Shown here in pieces: positions 21,174 through 33,400 of a stretch of 64,000 nt of DNA. The translations under genes and the position numbers were made by a program. The notes under the pieces were generated by a model, which was not told the DNA's origin, searched no databases, and saw only the letters and a list, made by a program, of their open reading frames with translations. Position 1 is the stretch's first letter. Each line of letters starts with the position of its first letter. This stretch comes from Schizochytrium sp. TIO01 (taxonomy: Eukaryota > Sar > Bigyra > Thraustochytrida > Thraustochytriidae): the NCBI GenBank assembly GCA_004764695.1, contig SMSO01000031.1, positions 3,395,048 to 3,459,047 of the forward strand, read 5' to 3'.

Positions 21174-22249
21174 GCTTTTCTTCATCATTTTTATGCATTA
21201 AAAAGGAAGAACACCATTTGGGCTTGATTTTAGCCTCCTGTCATAGCATTTTTTCTCTGCGGAGTTAAGGTTTCATTTTAATATCATGCCGTTCATCCAT
21301 TTGAACTTTCATTGCACAGCTCGTTATGAATGTATCTTTTAAAATTTCTATTCTAGTATTTTTTTTAATGAAGACAGCAGCACTGAATTCAGCTTAGATT
21401 TTGCGTTTTTGAGAAATTCTTACCCTTGGGTTCTTCATCACAAACACCTACCATGAGTTGGTTTCAATATCCAAAGTTGTTTGAAATCAAATATATATGT
21501 TTATTTTAAAAAAATTAACTCCACATATTGGTTGTAAACTTTCCAAGATTATGCATTACTTCTTTTTTTCTTTGAAAAAAATACTAAACAGCTTTTAGCC
21601 TCAGCAAAAACAGGGGCCTTCAAAACAGTGGAGGGCGGCAAGAATTTTCACGTTCTTCATCCTGATTAAAATCGAAGTGACTGTACTTTAAGGGGGACAA
21701 ATCCTTGTCTTGACTTAGAGCGAAGATTGCTGCCTAGCTCTTTTTATTAAAGAACTCCAAAAGGAGTTTCATCATCGACCTTCTTCCGCTTCTTTATGTT
21801 CTCCACTTTCATCAAGGACCCAATAGATGAACTTGCTTCATTACTATCCTTATCATTCAAGGAATCCGTTGGGTTCTCCGTCAATCATCACACATAAAAC
21901 TTTTGGAGAAAAGGCGAATATAATGAAAGGGATAAAATGAAATGTTTTTTAATTGAAAGAAAGAGAGAAGCAACGCTATGAAAAAGGAGACCTTGCCTTT
22001 CTAGGTTCGCAAACTACTTTGATCGAGTGACTACTGCGCAGCATCGTGCGACTTGTATTCAACCTAATTTTCGTGAGAGCCAGAAGGCACGCCACGATAT
22101 CAGCGCCCGCGAAAGGTAGAGTCAAACTGAGACGCTCTGCTAACCGCTTTTGTTCATCAGCCCCGTGTATAACGAAACGAGAAGTGAAGCGGTTTGAGCG
22201 CGGCCAAACAGTACCAACAACTGTACAAGTCTTCGCAAGAATCACAAAA
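21174..22249. other. Intergenic region between K+ channel and NME7
   Basis: AT-rich, T-runs near 21355-21590. On the minus strand 21752-21883 is open for 44 codons of polar, coding-like sequence ending KKRKKVDDETPFGVL and a stop, but no convincing upstream exon or start was found. The 200 bases before 22250 are more GC-rich and form the NME7 5' region. Confidence 0.5.
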
Positions 22250-23293
22250 ATGGTGGACGCTGTAGATTATAAATTTAAGATTGAGTGGTATGACGAACTT
22301 GCCGGGAGACCACGTCCTTACGTGCTTACGTACTTTGAAAATCCGGGGTCAACGCCGAATGAGGTTGCAATTTTTGACCTCAGCAAAAAGCGTGTATTCC
22401 TCAAGCGTGGGCCTTACAAGGACGTAAGCCTTGAGGATTTATATGAGGGTGCCCAGGTCACAATTTATGCTCGGCAATTCAAAGTGACTGGCTATGCAGA
22501 CGACAAAACCCAAGCACACTTCACAAGTGATCGAGGGCTCGTCACAATTGTTATTCCTGGATCTGCTTACCGCGATTTTGGTCTTGTCATCTCTATTGCT
22601 CAGGACGCAGGGTTCTCTCTCATTAAGTTGAAGACCTTGAACGATTCTTCCTCTGCCAATGGCATTGCACTCGCTCTGGAGCTCGTTGGTCCTACCGGTG
22701 GCTGCCGCACCGACGAAGATCTACGAAATGCCTTATTTCGAGGAGCCCCAGAGGAAGGTTGCAGACTTGCCGAGGTGAGACTTTCTGATGCAAACACTAC
22801 TAAATTGTTTTCTGGGCCCAGTACTACTGCTACTTTCGACAATTGTTCTCTTCTGCTCGTTAAGCCTCATGCAGTAAGAGGTGGTAACACTGGCGCAATA
22901 GTTTCAGCAGTCACCGACGCGAACTTTGAAGTTTCTGCCATGCAATTGTTTAATCTGAGTAGATCAGAGGTGGAGAACTTCACTGAGGTCTATCGCGGGG
23001 TCATTAACTCAAGTGAATACTCTAATTTAACCCTTGAGCTATCTTCAGGCCCTTGTGTTGCTATCGAGGTTCGTGCAGAGAACTGCGTCCCAGAGCTAAG
23101 AGAGCTATGCGGTCCGCATGATGTTGAGGTTGCTAAAGCCCTACGGCCAAATACTCTCCGTGCTCGTTTTGGAACTGACAAGGTACAAAACGCGGTTCAT
23201 TGCACTGATCTTGCTGAAGATGGTGTGCTTGAGTCTCAATACTTTTTTGACATCATGGCTTGTCAGGTTTCGAGTGGATCCTCGCACAAGTGA
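22250..23293 (+). CDS. NME7: NME7: DM10 plus two NDPK-like domains
   Basis: A 347-residue homologue of NME7, an axonemal doublet inner-junction and gamma-tubulin-ring-associated protein. It opens with a DM10 domain (residues about 1-95: FKIEWYDELAGRPRPYVLTY, KKRVFLKRGPY, LEDLYEGAQVTIYARQFKV). The first NDPK-like domain follows but is shortened and eroded: the usual KPD motif reads VIPGSAYRDFG and no NxxH catalytic histidine is present. The second NDPK domain is well kept (LLVKPHAVRGGNTGAI, ALRPNTLRARFGTDKVQNAV, then His317). Human NME7 has 376 residues; most of the missing length is in the first NDPK domain. I chose the ATG at 22250 because DM10 homology starts at once; the same frame runs upstream to 22046 without an obvious function. 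Confidence 0.93.
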   Translation: MVDAVDYKFKIEWYDELAGRPRPYVLTYFENPGSTPNEVAIFDLSKKRVFLKRGPYKDVSLEDLYEGAQVTIYARQFKVTGYADDKTQAHFTSDRGLVTIVIPGSAYRDFGLVISIAQDAGFSLIKLKTLNDSSSANGIALALELVGPTGGCRTDEDLRNALFRGAPEEGCRLAEVRLSDANTTKLFSGPSTTATFDNCSLLLVKPHAVRGGNTGAIVSAVTDANFEVSAMQLFNLSRSEVENFTEVYRGVINSSEYSNLTLELSSGPCVAIEVRAENCVPELRELCGPHDVEVAKALRPNTLRARFGTDKVQNAVHCTDLAEDGVLESQYFFDIMACQVSSGSSHK

Positions 23294-23613
23294 TCCACAC
23301 TTTTTTTTAACATAACAGTTTTAACATTTTGTAAGATGACAAAAGTTCATATCTAGTCTCGGCTTTGTGCCTCAATCATTAACGGTGATCTAACTTCACA
23401 TCAGTTTGATTTGTTTGTTTCTTCTCTGGAAGCTCGCAAAAGAATGCTTCCACTTTTCTCCGAGATTGATGGAACTCATCAAATTTCAAATCTTATCACA
23501 ATGAATAAATGATAGTAACTTCCAATCATGCACCACCACTAGCATCTTATAATTGGGAAGAGAATGAGTCATAATTCTTAAATAAACTTAAATCTCTAAA
23601 GGTAACATGTAGT
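23294..23613. other. Convergent intergenic region NME7 / VPS13
   Basis: About 320 bp, AT-rich, holding both 3' ends. No gene or repeat seen. Confidence 0.6.
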
Positions 23614-26600
23614 TTATGAAGGAGTATCCTGCAGCTGCTTGGATAATGCTACAGTCCAAGACTCGCTCACAATGTCAGCTTCTGTTGTCAAAAATTGAAT
23701 GACTAATGGACTTTCCCGTATAATTGAGTTCTTGATGATGTCTTGAAGCATCAAATTTAATCCGTATTGTCGCTGGTTTAATGCAGTTTTCGAGAGACGC
23801 CATACAGAGCGCGCAGGAATAGCAAGGGCAGTCCGGGACTTCTGCAACTGACGCATCAATGCGTCTCGAAGGGTTCGGAACTCAGAATATCTACGCCATA
23901 CCACCCAAACATCGTTTGATTCCGCTGAAGCAACTACAATCCTGTATGCGACAAATGGTCTGCCAGATCTTGCAATTACCAGTTTACGGGAAGTAATAAT
24001 TGCTTTCAAGATGCTCATGCCTGCCACCTGGCAAACCGCAGAAGATGAAACACTTTGGATAGTCAAAGTCTGACCTCTACAAACTTCAGTCGTATTCCTT
24101 TCGAAGTCATCGCTAGAGGTTTTCTCTTCTCTTACTGCTTCGCCATTCTCCTCTAAAGGAGGACTTGAATTCTCGCTCTCATTTCCCTGATTAGCCTCCC
24201 TTTCATCTCTATCCTGAAAGGAACGACGCTTGAGCCAGTCTCCGTCTATACCTTCATCTGATGAACTTGTTGCGCATGTCGCACCGGCTTCTCCAGATAG
24301 AATCATTCGAACATGTTCTTGCACAGCAGCACCGAGTTCTTTAGCACCGGTGGGGTCTTGCACAGCAAGTCGAGCCATCCGCAAGGACCGTTCTTGCTCT
24401 CGTGACAACGCCACTTCCCTGGCAGGTCCACCTTCCTGAGCCAAAGATACAACTCGACGGACATGATCGGCAGTCTCGGAAGCCTTGCAATACAAACGCA
24501 AACCCATGCGTAAGGGTTCGGCGTCACCAATCTGATCTGCAATACCTGGTGTAACTCGACGTGAAAAGGGTTGCTGATTTGCAACGTCGCGCCGAAGAAT
24601 TGGCACAACATGAGGCCCAGAAGAAAGAATGATCTCTACAAGTCGTCCAAAACCTGTTATATGCACTGTGCTTAAAGGGGCACTCCAAAGCGTCTCAGTG
24701 GTGCGTACATGCAAAATCAAGACAAGGCCATCCGTCACCAATAAAACTAAAGGATTACGCTCCACGCGTCGCTCAAAGGTGGTAGCATCCTCCTCTGAGT
24801 GCGAATTGAGCAAGCCTGAAGCGAGCCCCCGTACAGGTGATCCAAATACATACTCATGATATATGTAAGTCTGTGTGTCAGCAATACCACAACGCCTAAG
24901 TAGATATATGCCGATCGCTTCTCGAACGGAGTAAGGGCCAAGCCGGTTGCCAGCGCGCACCAAGCGAGGCAAACGAATCGGAAGCTGGTGCTTATGAAGA
25001 GTCTCTGTTGTGTTGCGGATGCCCTTAAAAAACATTGCAGAAGCATCGCACATTGCACACAATGGTTTCACAAAGATACCAATAACAGCTTTGCCAGGAC
25101 CTGTTACCAAACCAACTAGTCCGCGTGAGTTGATTTCACGGAAGGGGAGGCTGATAACACCAGTCACTGCATCAAGAACGCCCAAGCTAAGTGCCTCAGA
25201 ACCAGCCAATGCTCCTTCGACAAAATTGATGGGTTCATGCACGACATCATTCCTTCGGCGGGCTTGGAGTCGAATATAGCGAGCATCCAAGGAGGCCTGG
25301 CTCAACGCACGACTTGCAGACTCAGCAAACTTTTCTAATGAAGATGATACACCATGAGTTGTGCTGCGAACTAGCTCGAGTCCACCTTTGCGCAAACCTG
25401 TGCCAATAGAAAGGTAGCCACCCATTGACATAGCTAAAGCTGGTTCATAAAAGAATGAATAAGCGCCTTGTCCAAAACTACCAATGAGCTGTACAGGACT
25501 TCCTAAAAGGTCTGCGGAGGCCAACAGATTTCCCATTTGAGACAGATTCCCAAGCAATTGCCCCATAATATGCTGCACAAATGTATTTCGAAGCATCGTT
25601 TGAGACAAACTCTCATTAAATATCTGTAGAGCATTGAAGCGAAGTGGTGCATCTGAGATATTTGCTACAGTGTTAACAAGCGCGCTGAACAGAGCCGCCA
25701 ACACCGGTATTCCTTGCATAAGATGAAGAATTTTCAAACGATTATCGTCTCGTGACTCAACATCAGAAGTCATGGTAAAACTCAAGTTAATTTTGACAGG
25801 TTTCAGATCAGCCCTTTCAATGAGTAAACGCGCGCCGGCTTCAGAACCAGATTTCTTCGCGGACAACGTACGCACCCACTGATAAGGAGATGTCGCGCTG
25901 AATGCCCGGCAAATAGCTTCCTTATCGTCTCGTGCCTCTCCCCCTTCACAACTTTCATCGTCATGGCTGCGGTGAAGCTTTGATGAAGACTCTTGTGATA
26001 AGACATTCGCACGGTCTGCTGACGAGAAAGACGACGCGAACTCTTGAATTGCCGTGAGCCATCGTTCTTCGAGACGAACGTTGACCTCTTGTAAGAATGC
26101 TTCACAATATTCCACGTACATTGAGTTTGAGTCACCAATATCTCTTTTCACAACAGTTAGCAAAGCTGCTGGCCTCATATTTCCTTCATCTTGAGAACGC
26201 TGAAGTGCATCCAAACGCAAAAAATTGCTTGATTTGCATGAGTCTTCTTGTGCGAGCCATGCATATGGAGAAGGGGCAGCACTCAAAACAATTGGATGCA
26301 CTGGGGAAGGAAGTTGATTGTCTAACTGTATACCTCCGAGGCGAATATCGAGAACTTGCCGCCCATTGCCGTGTTTTGCGGCATAGCATCGTAGTTGACT
26401 TAGAGAGAAGTATGCAAGTTCGCAGAACCGCGATCTGGTATCGATCAAGGATGCACCAAGTCCTGCAAGACGGACATCACATCCTAAATTGATAACATCA
26501 GCAGGACGTGGAGCAGAAATACTCCAGCCAACTTCCAGTGATACTTGACCAGCCTGGACATTTCCTGATATAAGAAGTGGACAATTAAGCTGATGGCGAC

Positions 26601-27465
26601 GCATTGATGCTGTATTCGTTAGTTCGGGTAGTAAGATGGTCCCTTGCCCCAGGAGAAGGTCTCGTTCACCAGACATTTCTCGTGCTACATTTAGCTCACT
26701 GTCAATTTCGATATCATCTCCAAACATGTAAAGGAGCGGGACAAGCACACGCTTGTCAGTATCATTTGTAGAATTTAAATCCAGCGAGGGAGCTTCTTTC
26801 GGGTTACGCGCATACAAAGCAATACGCGCTTGGCGTCCTTCGAGTTCAGCTCCAAATGAAGACAACTCTTGTCTTGCCCGCGCGCGCATTGTATCTGCTT
26901 CGTCAAATGTAAGCTGTTGCATCCAAGCAATCTGTCCTAGTTCTTGACTTGTCTCAACAGCAGTTGGGACTGCTTCCGGATGAACAGACACCATATCCAC
27001 GCGAAATCGGAGTCGCAGAGGACGAGGTGATGTACTGAGCATGTCACGCAATGCAGACAAACTCCAGTCAGAAGAAAGACGCGTATTTTGAATACCAACA
27101 AGTTCAAGGCCGAGTCTGATACGCGATTTTTGCGAAGCAGGGCTCTCTGAAGCGATACCCCGGATCAAAAAGAGTCCCTCATCAGTGCGTTCGAGCTGGA
27201 GACCCAGAGGTCCGGCTTCATCGAAGTTTTCCTCAAAGTCATAAGACTGAGTTGACGTTCGGTCGGTATAATTTAACTGTTGAGAAGCTCCTTGCACTTC
27301 TTGCGCACGAGGAGCACCACTGTGTGAATCGCTATGCATAACCAAAGGCATGGGATCCGTTCGCAGAATGCGCTCGCCATATGTTACTACACAATAAACC
27401 TCGATATCGCTGTTCTTCATAGTTTTCTTATATCGCTTCCATCCTACAGAGAAAGGACTTAAATC
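23614..27465 (-). CDS. VPS13: VPS13 segment 5: C2, PDZ-like, VPS13-C and PX
   Basis: The frame opens just after the TAA at 27466-27468 and completes the second C2 (SDIEVYCVVTYGERILRTDP). A PDZ-like domain follows (GPLGLQLERTDEGLFLIRGI, near 27.2 kb). The VPS13 C-terminal/ATG2-C helical region lies at about 24.9-25.9 kb (SFFYEPALAMSMGGYLSIGT, SRGLVGLVTGPGKAVIGIFV). A PH-like stretch near 24.6-24.8 kb includes LVLLVTDGLVLILH. The last 120 residues form a PX domain with the phosphoinositide-contact motif RRYSEF. Several of these domains could each direct the protein to a membrane. Confidence 0.85.
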   Translation of the reverse strand, partial: DLSPFSVGWKRYKKTMKNSDIEVYCVVTYGERILRTDPMPLVMHSDSHSGAPRAQEVQGASQQLNYTDRTSTQSYDFEENFDEAGPLGLQLERTDEGLFLIRGIASESPASQKSRIRLGLELVGIQNTRLSSDWSLSALRDMLSTSPRPLRLRFRVDMVSVHPEAVPTAVETSQELGQIAWMQQLTFDEADTMRARARQELSSFGAELEGRQARIALYARNPKEAPSLDLNSTNDTDKRVLVPLLYMFGDDIEIDSELNVAREMSGERDLLLGQGTILLPELTNTASMRRHQLNCPLLISGNVQAGQVSLEVGWSISAPRPADVINLGCDVRLAGLGASLIDTRSRFCELAYFSLSQLRCYAAKHGNGRQVLDIRLGGIQLDNQLPSPVHPIVLSAAPSPYAWLAQEDSCKSSNFLRLDALQRSQDEGNMRPAALLTVVKRDIGDSNSMYVEYCEAFLQEVNVRLEERWLTAIQEFASSFSSADRANVLSQESSSKLHRSHDDESCEGGEARDDKEAICRAFSATSPYQWVRTLSAKKSGSEAGARLLIERADLKPVKINLSFTMTSDVESRDDNRLKILHLMQGIPVLAALFSALVNTVANISDAPLRFNALQIFNESLSQTMLRNTFVQHIMGQLLGNLSQMGNLLASADLLGSPVQLIGSFGQGAYSFFYEPALAMSMGGYLSIGTGLRKGGLELVRSTTHGVSSSLEKFAESASRALSQASLDARYIRLQARRRNDVVHEPINFVEGALAGSEALSLGVLDAVTGVISLPFREINSRGLVGLVTGPGKAVIGIFVKPLCAMCDASAMFFKGIRNTTETLHKHQLPIRLPRLVRAGNRLGPYSVREAIGIYLLRRCGIADTQTYIYHEYVFGSPVRGLASGLLNSHSEEDATTFERRVERNPLVLLVTDGLVLILHVRTTETLWSAPLSTVHITGFGRLVEIILSSGPHVVPILRRDVANQQPFSRRVTPGIADQIGDAEPLRMGLRLYCKASETADHVRRVVSLAQEGGPAREVALSREQERSLRMARLAVQDPTGAKELGAAVQEHVRMILSGEAGATCATSSSDEGIDGDWLKRRSFQDRDEREANQGNESENSSPPLEENGEAVREEKTSSDDFERNTTEVCRGQTLTIQSVSSSAVCQVAGMSILKAIITSRKLVIARSGRPFVAYRIVVASAESNDVWVVWRRYSEFRTLRDALMRQLQKSRTALAIPARSVWRLSKTALNQRQYGLNLMLQDIIKNSIIRESPLVIQFLTTEADIVSESWTVALSKQLQDTPS

Positions 27466-30400
27466 TTATCAGCTTCAAGAACTGTCAAGCTAAGTCGCAC
27501 TTTCACATCTGTGTCAAAATCTTGCAGAGGGTCATTTAATGCAGGATCTCCGTAAATACTGCTTGATGTCGCCATGAAAGATCGCGACCGGCTTGTGGAG
27601 CTCCGGCGCAACCAATGCCGTCCCCATGAACCCTCAAATCCACCAATTGACCCAAGCGTCTGAATGCTTCTCAAGACACCCCCTTCCTTCACTAGTTTGT
27701 CACGAAGGGACCGCAACAATCTAAGCTCCTGCTCAAAAAGAACTGGAAACCGAATACCTGAAAGCTCAGGTCTCGCACTGGAGGAAGATGGAGTGGAGAA
27801 TAATTGCATGGCAAGACGAACTTGGCCTCGGCGTTTACCTTTATCAGATAATGCCACCCAAAGCTCGACAGGCATACCGCGATCAAGCACATCAAAATTC
27901 AGAGGCACTTGAGCCTGTCCCATGAAGTCATCAGCCGTAAATAAGTCTTTATCAAAGACTTCCAACTCCAGAATTGATGCGTCGTTTTCACTTTCAGGAG
28001 ACGACAAATCAAAATAGAATTCCTCGTCGAAACATGGATGAAGAGACTTCGACACTGTCTTACTCTGTTTTGTTGTTGTTCCGGCGCGGAATTTCACATA
28101 AGGATCACTGGAATACATATCCATCACAGGAAGATCACGAGCTTCCAAAAGAGCAACCCATAGTTGGCTTCCCTTTGGTGAAATTTCAGTAGTTTCGCTC
28201 TCGCCAGTTTCAGTGTTTGTCAAGGATGTGCTTGACCTATAGAAGTTCAAATGGCGTACTTCAAAAGTACTCTCGACCTCAATTTTGAATTGGTGACAAG
28301 GAGGGCAGCCAGCAGATAAGCGAAACATTGTGACATGTTCATGACGAGTTTGCGATATTTGATAGTATCTCAGATCTTTGCGCACATGTGACGCAGTGCG
28401 GTCATCAAGAAGCACCCAAGAGTCCTTTGTGGGCGCCTCGGCTGGACGTCCATATAACTTCCAACGCCTTGGATGAAGAGATAGCGATGAGACTGTGAAC
28501 GAATAACCCTCAATACTTTCAACAATATCTGTCAAAGTGAAGATCAAATGAGTGCGTGTTGCCGGGGGTGCGGCACTCCTCCAAGCGCTCAGAGGGTTTC
28601 GATCCATAGAAGCACTTGAATGTTTTCCATTGCCATCAACCTCCATCTCAGCTTCCATGACGGTCAAATTATTCAAAAGTAGTTGCTGGTCGGAAAGTAA
28701 ACGCGTCTCAATTCGCTCTACATGCTCTTGCAAAGCCTTGCGCACTTGCTGATGAGCTCTGGCTTCTGATAAATCAATGACAGATAGCACACGAGTAATA
28801 CCTTTAATCACGACGCGAATTTCAATTGGAGTTTCCCCAACTTTGACCGTGATAGGCTCCTGTATACTATCAAAGTTGATTGAGATAACGCTCCGATGCT
28901 TGCCCTTTGCAGCAAATCGAATGGCGTCTAGACCGATCAATTCGAGATGCACCTCAACTGTATGCAATTGACTCGGGTCTGGCCATATAAACTCGACATT
29001 GTTTTCATCTGGATTAACCAATACCATTCGCGCATGCGGCTGGCGCTGCTGTACAACACCAACGCGAACAAAGGAGCTCAAATTGTCGATACGATACTCA
29101 AATGCACGGGACGAATGTGGATTACCAAGCATAATACGCACAACATTGTCTACTAGTTCGACATTTGCGGTAATTAAAGTTGAAGCATGATGTTTGGCCT
29201 TGGTAGCGGCATTAAAAGAACGCTGGATCACAGGAGCAGCTAGGGTGTTATCCGATGTGCACAATTGCAGGGTGGGAGGTTCAGCATCGTCAGGTGTGAG
29301 GAGAAGCAAGTGCTCCTTGACAATATCCAGCCGAAAATGTGGTGACACAAGTAGCTTAGGACGATTATCCTGGGTGTCGTTGCCCAGATCATCCTCCATA
29401 AATTTGTTCATGTTGATGCCTATTCTGGCAGAAAAGTCCTTATCATCCAAATCGCCATCTCCATTGATGTCAGTGGGGTGGAAAGGCGTAAAGACACCTG
29501 CTTCAAGGCTGAGTTGCCATTCTCCTTCTTTAGCACCAATTTGTTGAAGTTTGGATAGGGAGATTTGTCAAGTTTGCAATGACAAAGCGTGGCGTCAGAG
29601 ATACAACTTTGGTTCGTAAGAATATGCCCGACCCACCTGCTACTTGGACACCAACTTGGTGCACGACAGAGCCTCCAGACACTGGCGGAATTGTTACCTC
29701 TCCGGACATTCCAACTACAAGGCCAAACTCACGTGACCAGCCACTGCGCTCGCCGGTAAGAGAGATCGCCATTTGATCATCTTTTGGTGAAAACATGTGA
29801 ATCTGCACAATCTTCTTTGCAGATTTTGAGCCACTGTTTCCGAGGGGAATTTTCTCCAGCTTCCCAGTGAGATCTTTGCTCTCGCTTTCATGACCCTCAT
29901 GGTCATCCACTTCAGATGAACTCTTTTCCTCTTCAAAATCCCCAAACACCCGAGTTTGTTGTGGAACAACTTTAGAACGAAGCTGATTCGTGAATGACTT
30001 TTCCGAAAAAATGAGCGGCAGTCCAGACCAGTTAAGGACAAGAAATCGGCAAAAAAGAACCACACGGAGTGGAGGAACACTCCTTGATCGCCACAAGCAT
30101 GGTTCCTGTCCCTCCCAATCCTCTAGCGAAGAATAGCCCACCTCTCCATAGACTGCAGACCGAGATCCGCCTCGTGGAGAAGATACCATGAGAGCTACAG
30201 AGGCGTTTCCTTCATCTCCAAGATCATCACTATCACTGTCTGTTGCAGAATAGCTATCATCGTCGTCCTTGTCAGCGTGCATGTGCTGATGATCAGAATC
30301 TTGCTCTTCTTTTGCAGAAGCAGGAATCACTTGCACATCAATGAGCAAGTTAGGGTCATTCTGTAATGGAACACTATATCTACTTTCTCTGGTTACACCG

Positions 30401-33400
30401 AGAATCGTTGGAGCGTCATACTGGGCACAGTCAAGGTTACCCGCTTCACGATAAATACGAAAGTAAAGCTTAATAGAATCAATAACAGAAGAAGCATCTA
30501 AAACCTCTTCCCATGATGCTCCCTCAGTGCCAATGGCCGGGTCTACGCAAAGAAAATGTTCCTGGCCACCCCGAGGTACGTGTACTAAGTTACATCCCTC
30601 AGAGGACAGTTCACTCTTTCCATTTGTTGTGCACTGCCGCAGGAGTTGAGCAGCTATTGCATGCGGCAACGCATTCTCGACACGCACGGGGGGGTCAAGG
30701 GTAATCACCCATCGAGTGGATAACCCAACCCCTTCGCTCAGGCTCTTGGCTACATCTCTGATACTGTGGAAGCTTACGTGAAACACAGCGTGGGCATTCG
30801 TCTGATGGGTATTGCTACTGCCTGAACCTCGATCAATTGGGATATACCGAGGTTTCCGCCGCGCGATATTTGTAGAAAGGCGCCAGGGCTGGATAACTAG
30901 AAGCTCGTGGATTCGAATTGGCTCGCCACCATCAATAGAGACAATGCCACCAAGGTCCAAACACTCAATAGGAATATAGATCTCGTCACCTGGTTCCACT
31001 ATACAGCTACTTTGGAAAGCATCACCCGGGCTTGGTGAGCAAAAGAACAGCAAATTTCCAACGGACACCTTCCCAGAAAGTGACCCTGGTGTAAGTCTAT
31101 CAACAGTATTGAACTGCTCATCTAAACTCTGCCCAGCTGGCCTAGTTCGGCCTGGGCCTTCAGAACCAATGCGGCAGCCTTGTATGACTTTAATTCGAAC
31201 TTTGGTGCAGCGTTTCTGGTGCTTACGTGGGATGGAGAAATTTCGGACTTGGAACGGGTCAGTGAAGACAACCTTATAACGAGCGTCCATATTGACCCAC
31301 TTTCTACTTTCAACGCAAAACCCTTGTATCAACCATGCACTTGGGGCATCATAATCTTTGCTTCCAGACACCATGGAATACATTACTACATCAAATTCTG
31401 AGTTTTCAGGATTTGCGTACTCTGCCCAAGCCGATTCCGGGGCAACTGAACTGCGGGACGAACTCGATGGTAAGCTAACCACCCATGCCGTGTCAACACG
31501 CTGATCAAATGCAAAGCGGCTTTGTTTTATATCATCACCTAGATCTGCGTCCTCTATTGGCGACAGAGGACCACAGAGTGAGAGGCGCTCAAACTCAAAC
31601 TTCACAGAATCCATGAGTCGATTCTTCAAAGAAGCACATGACGATATCTCTACAAGTTTGGTACCTTCCTCAAAGTGTACATCAACTAATGCGATATGTG
31701 GTGCATTGTCCTTGCGAACAATATTCGGCACTGCGCCCGTTGAAGAGATAGAGACAGGAGATGAAAGGGGAGACAGTAGTGGCATATCTCTTCCAGAACA
31801 GGAGTCCGATTTCAAGGAAATTGCGAATCGGCCCGCGTGATCTACTGGAATAGGCTCGCTTTCTACAAAGCCATCGACCTTGACGCTGAGTCCCAATGCT
31901 TGACGCTTTCGAGACTGGTTATCATCATTTGTATCTAAGAGACGCAAGAAGACATCTTCGCCGGCTCTAGCCTCGGAGGTCGCCCCTTCACTATGCTTCG
32001 AAGACACCTTTGCGGCTTCTGGAGCAAGCGCTTCCGCTATAGTCAAATTTACAGCAACGGTACCACAGGGAGCACGGAGATCTGGCTGTCCGAAGACGCT
32101 TGAACCAATGCGGAAGATTGATAGTTCTTGTCTTCGCAGGAGGTCTTCAGAAGTTTTGGGTGAAGGAAGAACCATGTGTGTAGTTGCGACCAGAGCCCCA
32201 TCTGTGAAAAAATCAAAACGCAAGACCTGATCTAATTCACACCATCCAGCAGACGTCCCGATTGAGATGCTCCCACTCGCATCAGTGATCTCTTGAACAA
32301 TGGCATCATGTCCGGAAGGGAGTAATGTTGCTCTTATAGAATCTAGCTTTTGCATAGAACCTGTAGTTGAAATACCCTCGCCATTTTCACTGTTTGAGGT
32401 GACCTGCAAGAAATCAGACTTCAAATGGAAATCAACTCGGAGAAACTCACCATGAGAGGAAGAGAGGTACTCGCTACTCCCTTCCTCGGATTCAACACCT
32501 GCAGTGAGGGATGTACGCATGCGAGACAGGATGTCGGAGCATAACTCCGTAGCATCCCCTCCAAATTTGTTGTCAATGATCATGCGATATTCAGGGCCTA
32601 ATAACTCAACACGATCTTTCGGCGGTGCTTCTCCACCCAAATGACTTGTTGGTTTACCCTTGAGTTTTCGGATGCTACTGTACATCTGCAAATTCACAGA
32701 AATTAGAGGAACAAGTGTCTCTTGCTCAGCATAATCGGAATCGAGATCTGCATTACCTTCAAATACATCAAGATTGTGACCATCTAGAAGAATGCGAACA
32801 TCCTTGGAGTCTTGAGCATGAATTGATGTGGTATACACCTTTCTAGGGTACAAGTTAATGCCATGGGAACCCTCTACATCCGGAGTTCTCAATTCTTCAG
32901 AAAGAACTCCGAGTAGTGCACGAACCATACGCTCTTTGTCCTCAAGGCTGAACGCAACAAAACCATATGTTCGCGTATCTGTGACAATTTGAAAGGCGCA
33001 TTCTCTATGCATGCGCTGAGTTCGGTAAAGTCGTGGAGGAACCATGCCTTGGACACGGAGGAACACCGTGTTAATCATAGACTTTAAGTTAATTGCACCG
33101 AGTGGCCTCGCTTGACGAAAGGCTTTCAAGTCACGATAGTATTTGAGTGAGTTGCCCTCTACTGTAGCGTATCGTTTTCGCCATAGAGCACCAGTTGGAT
33201 CACTTTTGTAAACCCAGCAGCCTACCATCCGTGTAAAATGGTAAGCTTCCTCTGTGCTACTTGACTTTGACAAAGGCCCAAAGAAGCCCCCAGTTGCGGA
33301 CACATCAATTCGCTGAAGGCTCACGCTTACTTGCGAACCAGTCTCATTACGAACTATTAAATTGTTGGTACCTTCTCGTCCATTGCCCATACGGCGACGA

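Noticed and set aside
21752-22245. Minus-strand candidate exon pair upstream of NME7 (21976-22245 and 21752-21877)
   Set aside because: Can be joined in phase with a weak GTAGTT donor, but has no ATG and overlaps the NME7 5' region; kept only as a note in the intergenic entry.
22046-22249. N-terminal extension of NME7
   Set aside because: In frame but basic and unlike any NME7; DM10 homology starts right after the ATG at 22250.
29194-29547. Plus-strand frame opposite VPS13 segment 4
   Set aside because: Antisense shadow; the minus strand carries recognisable VPS13 SHR-BD sequence.
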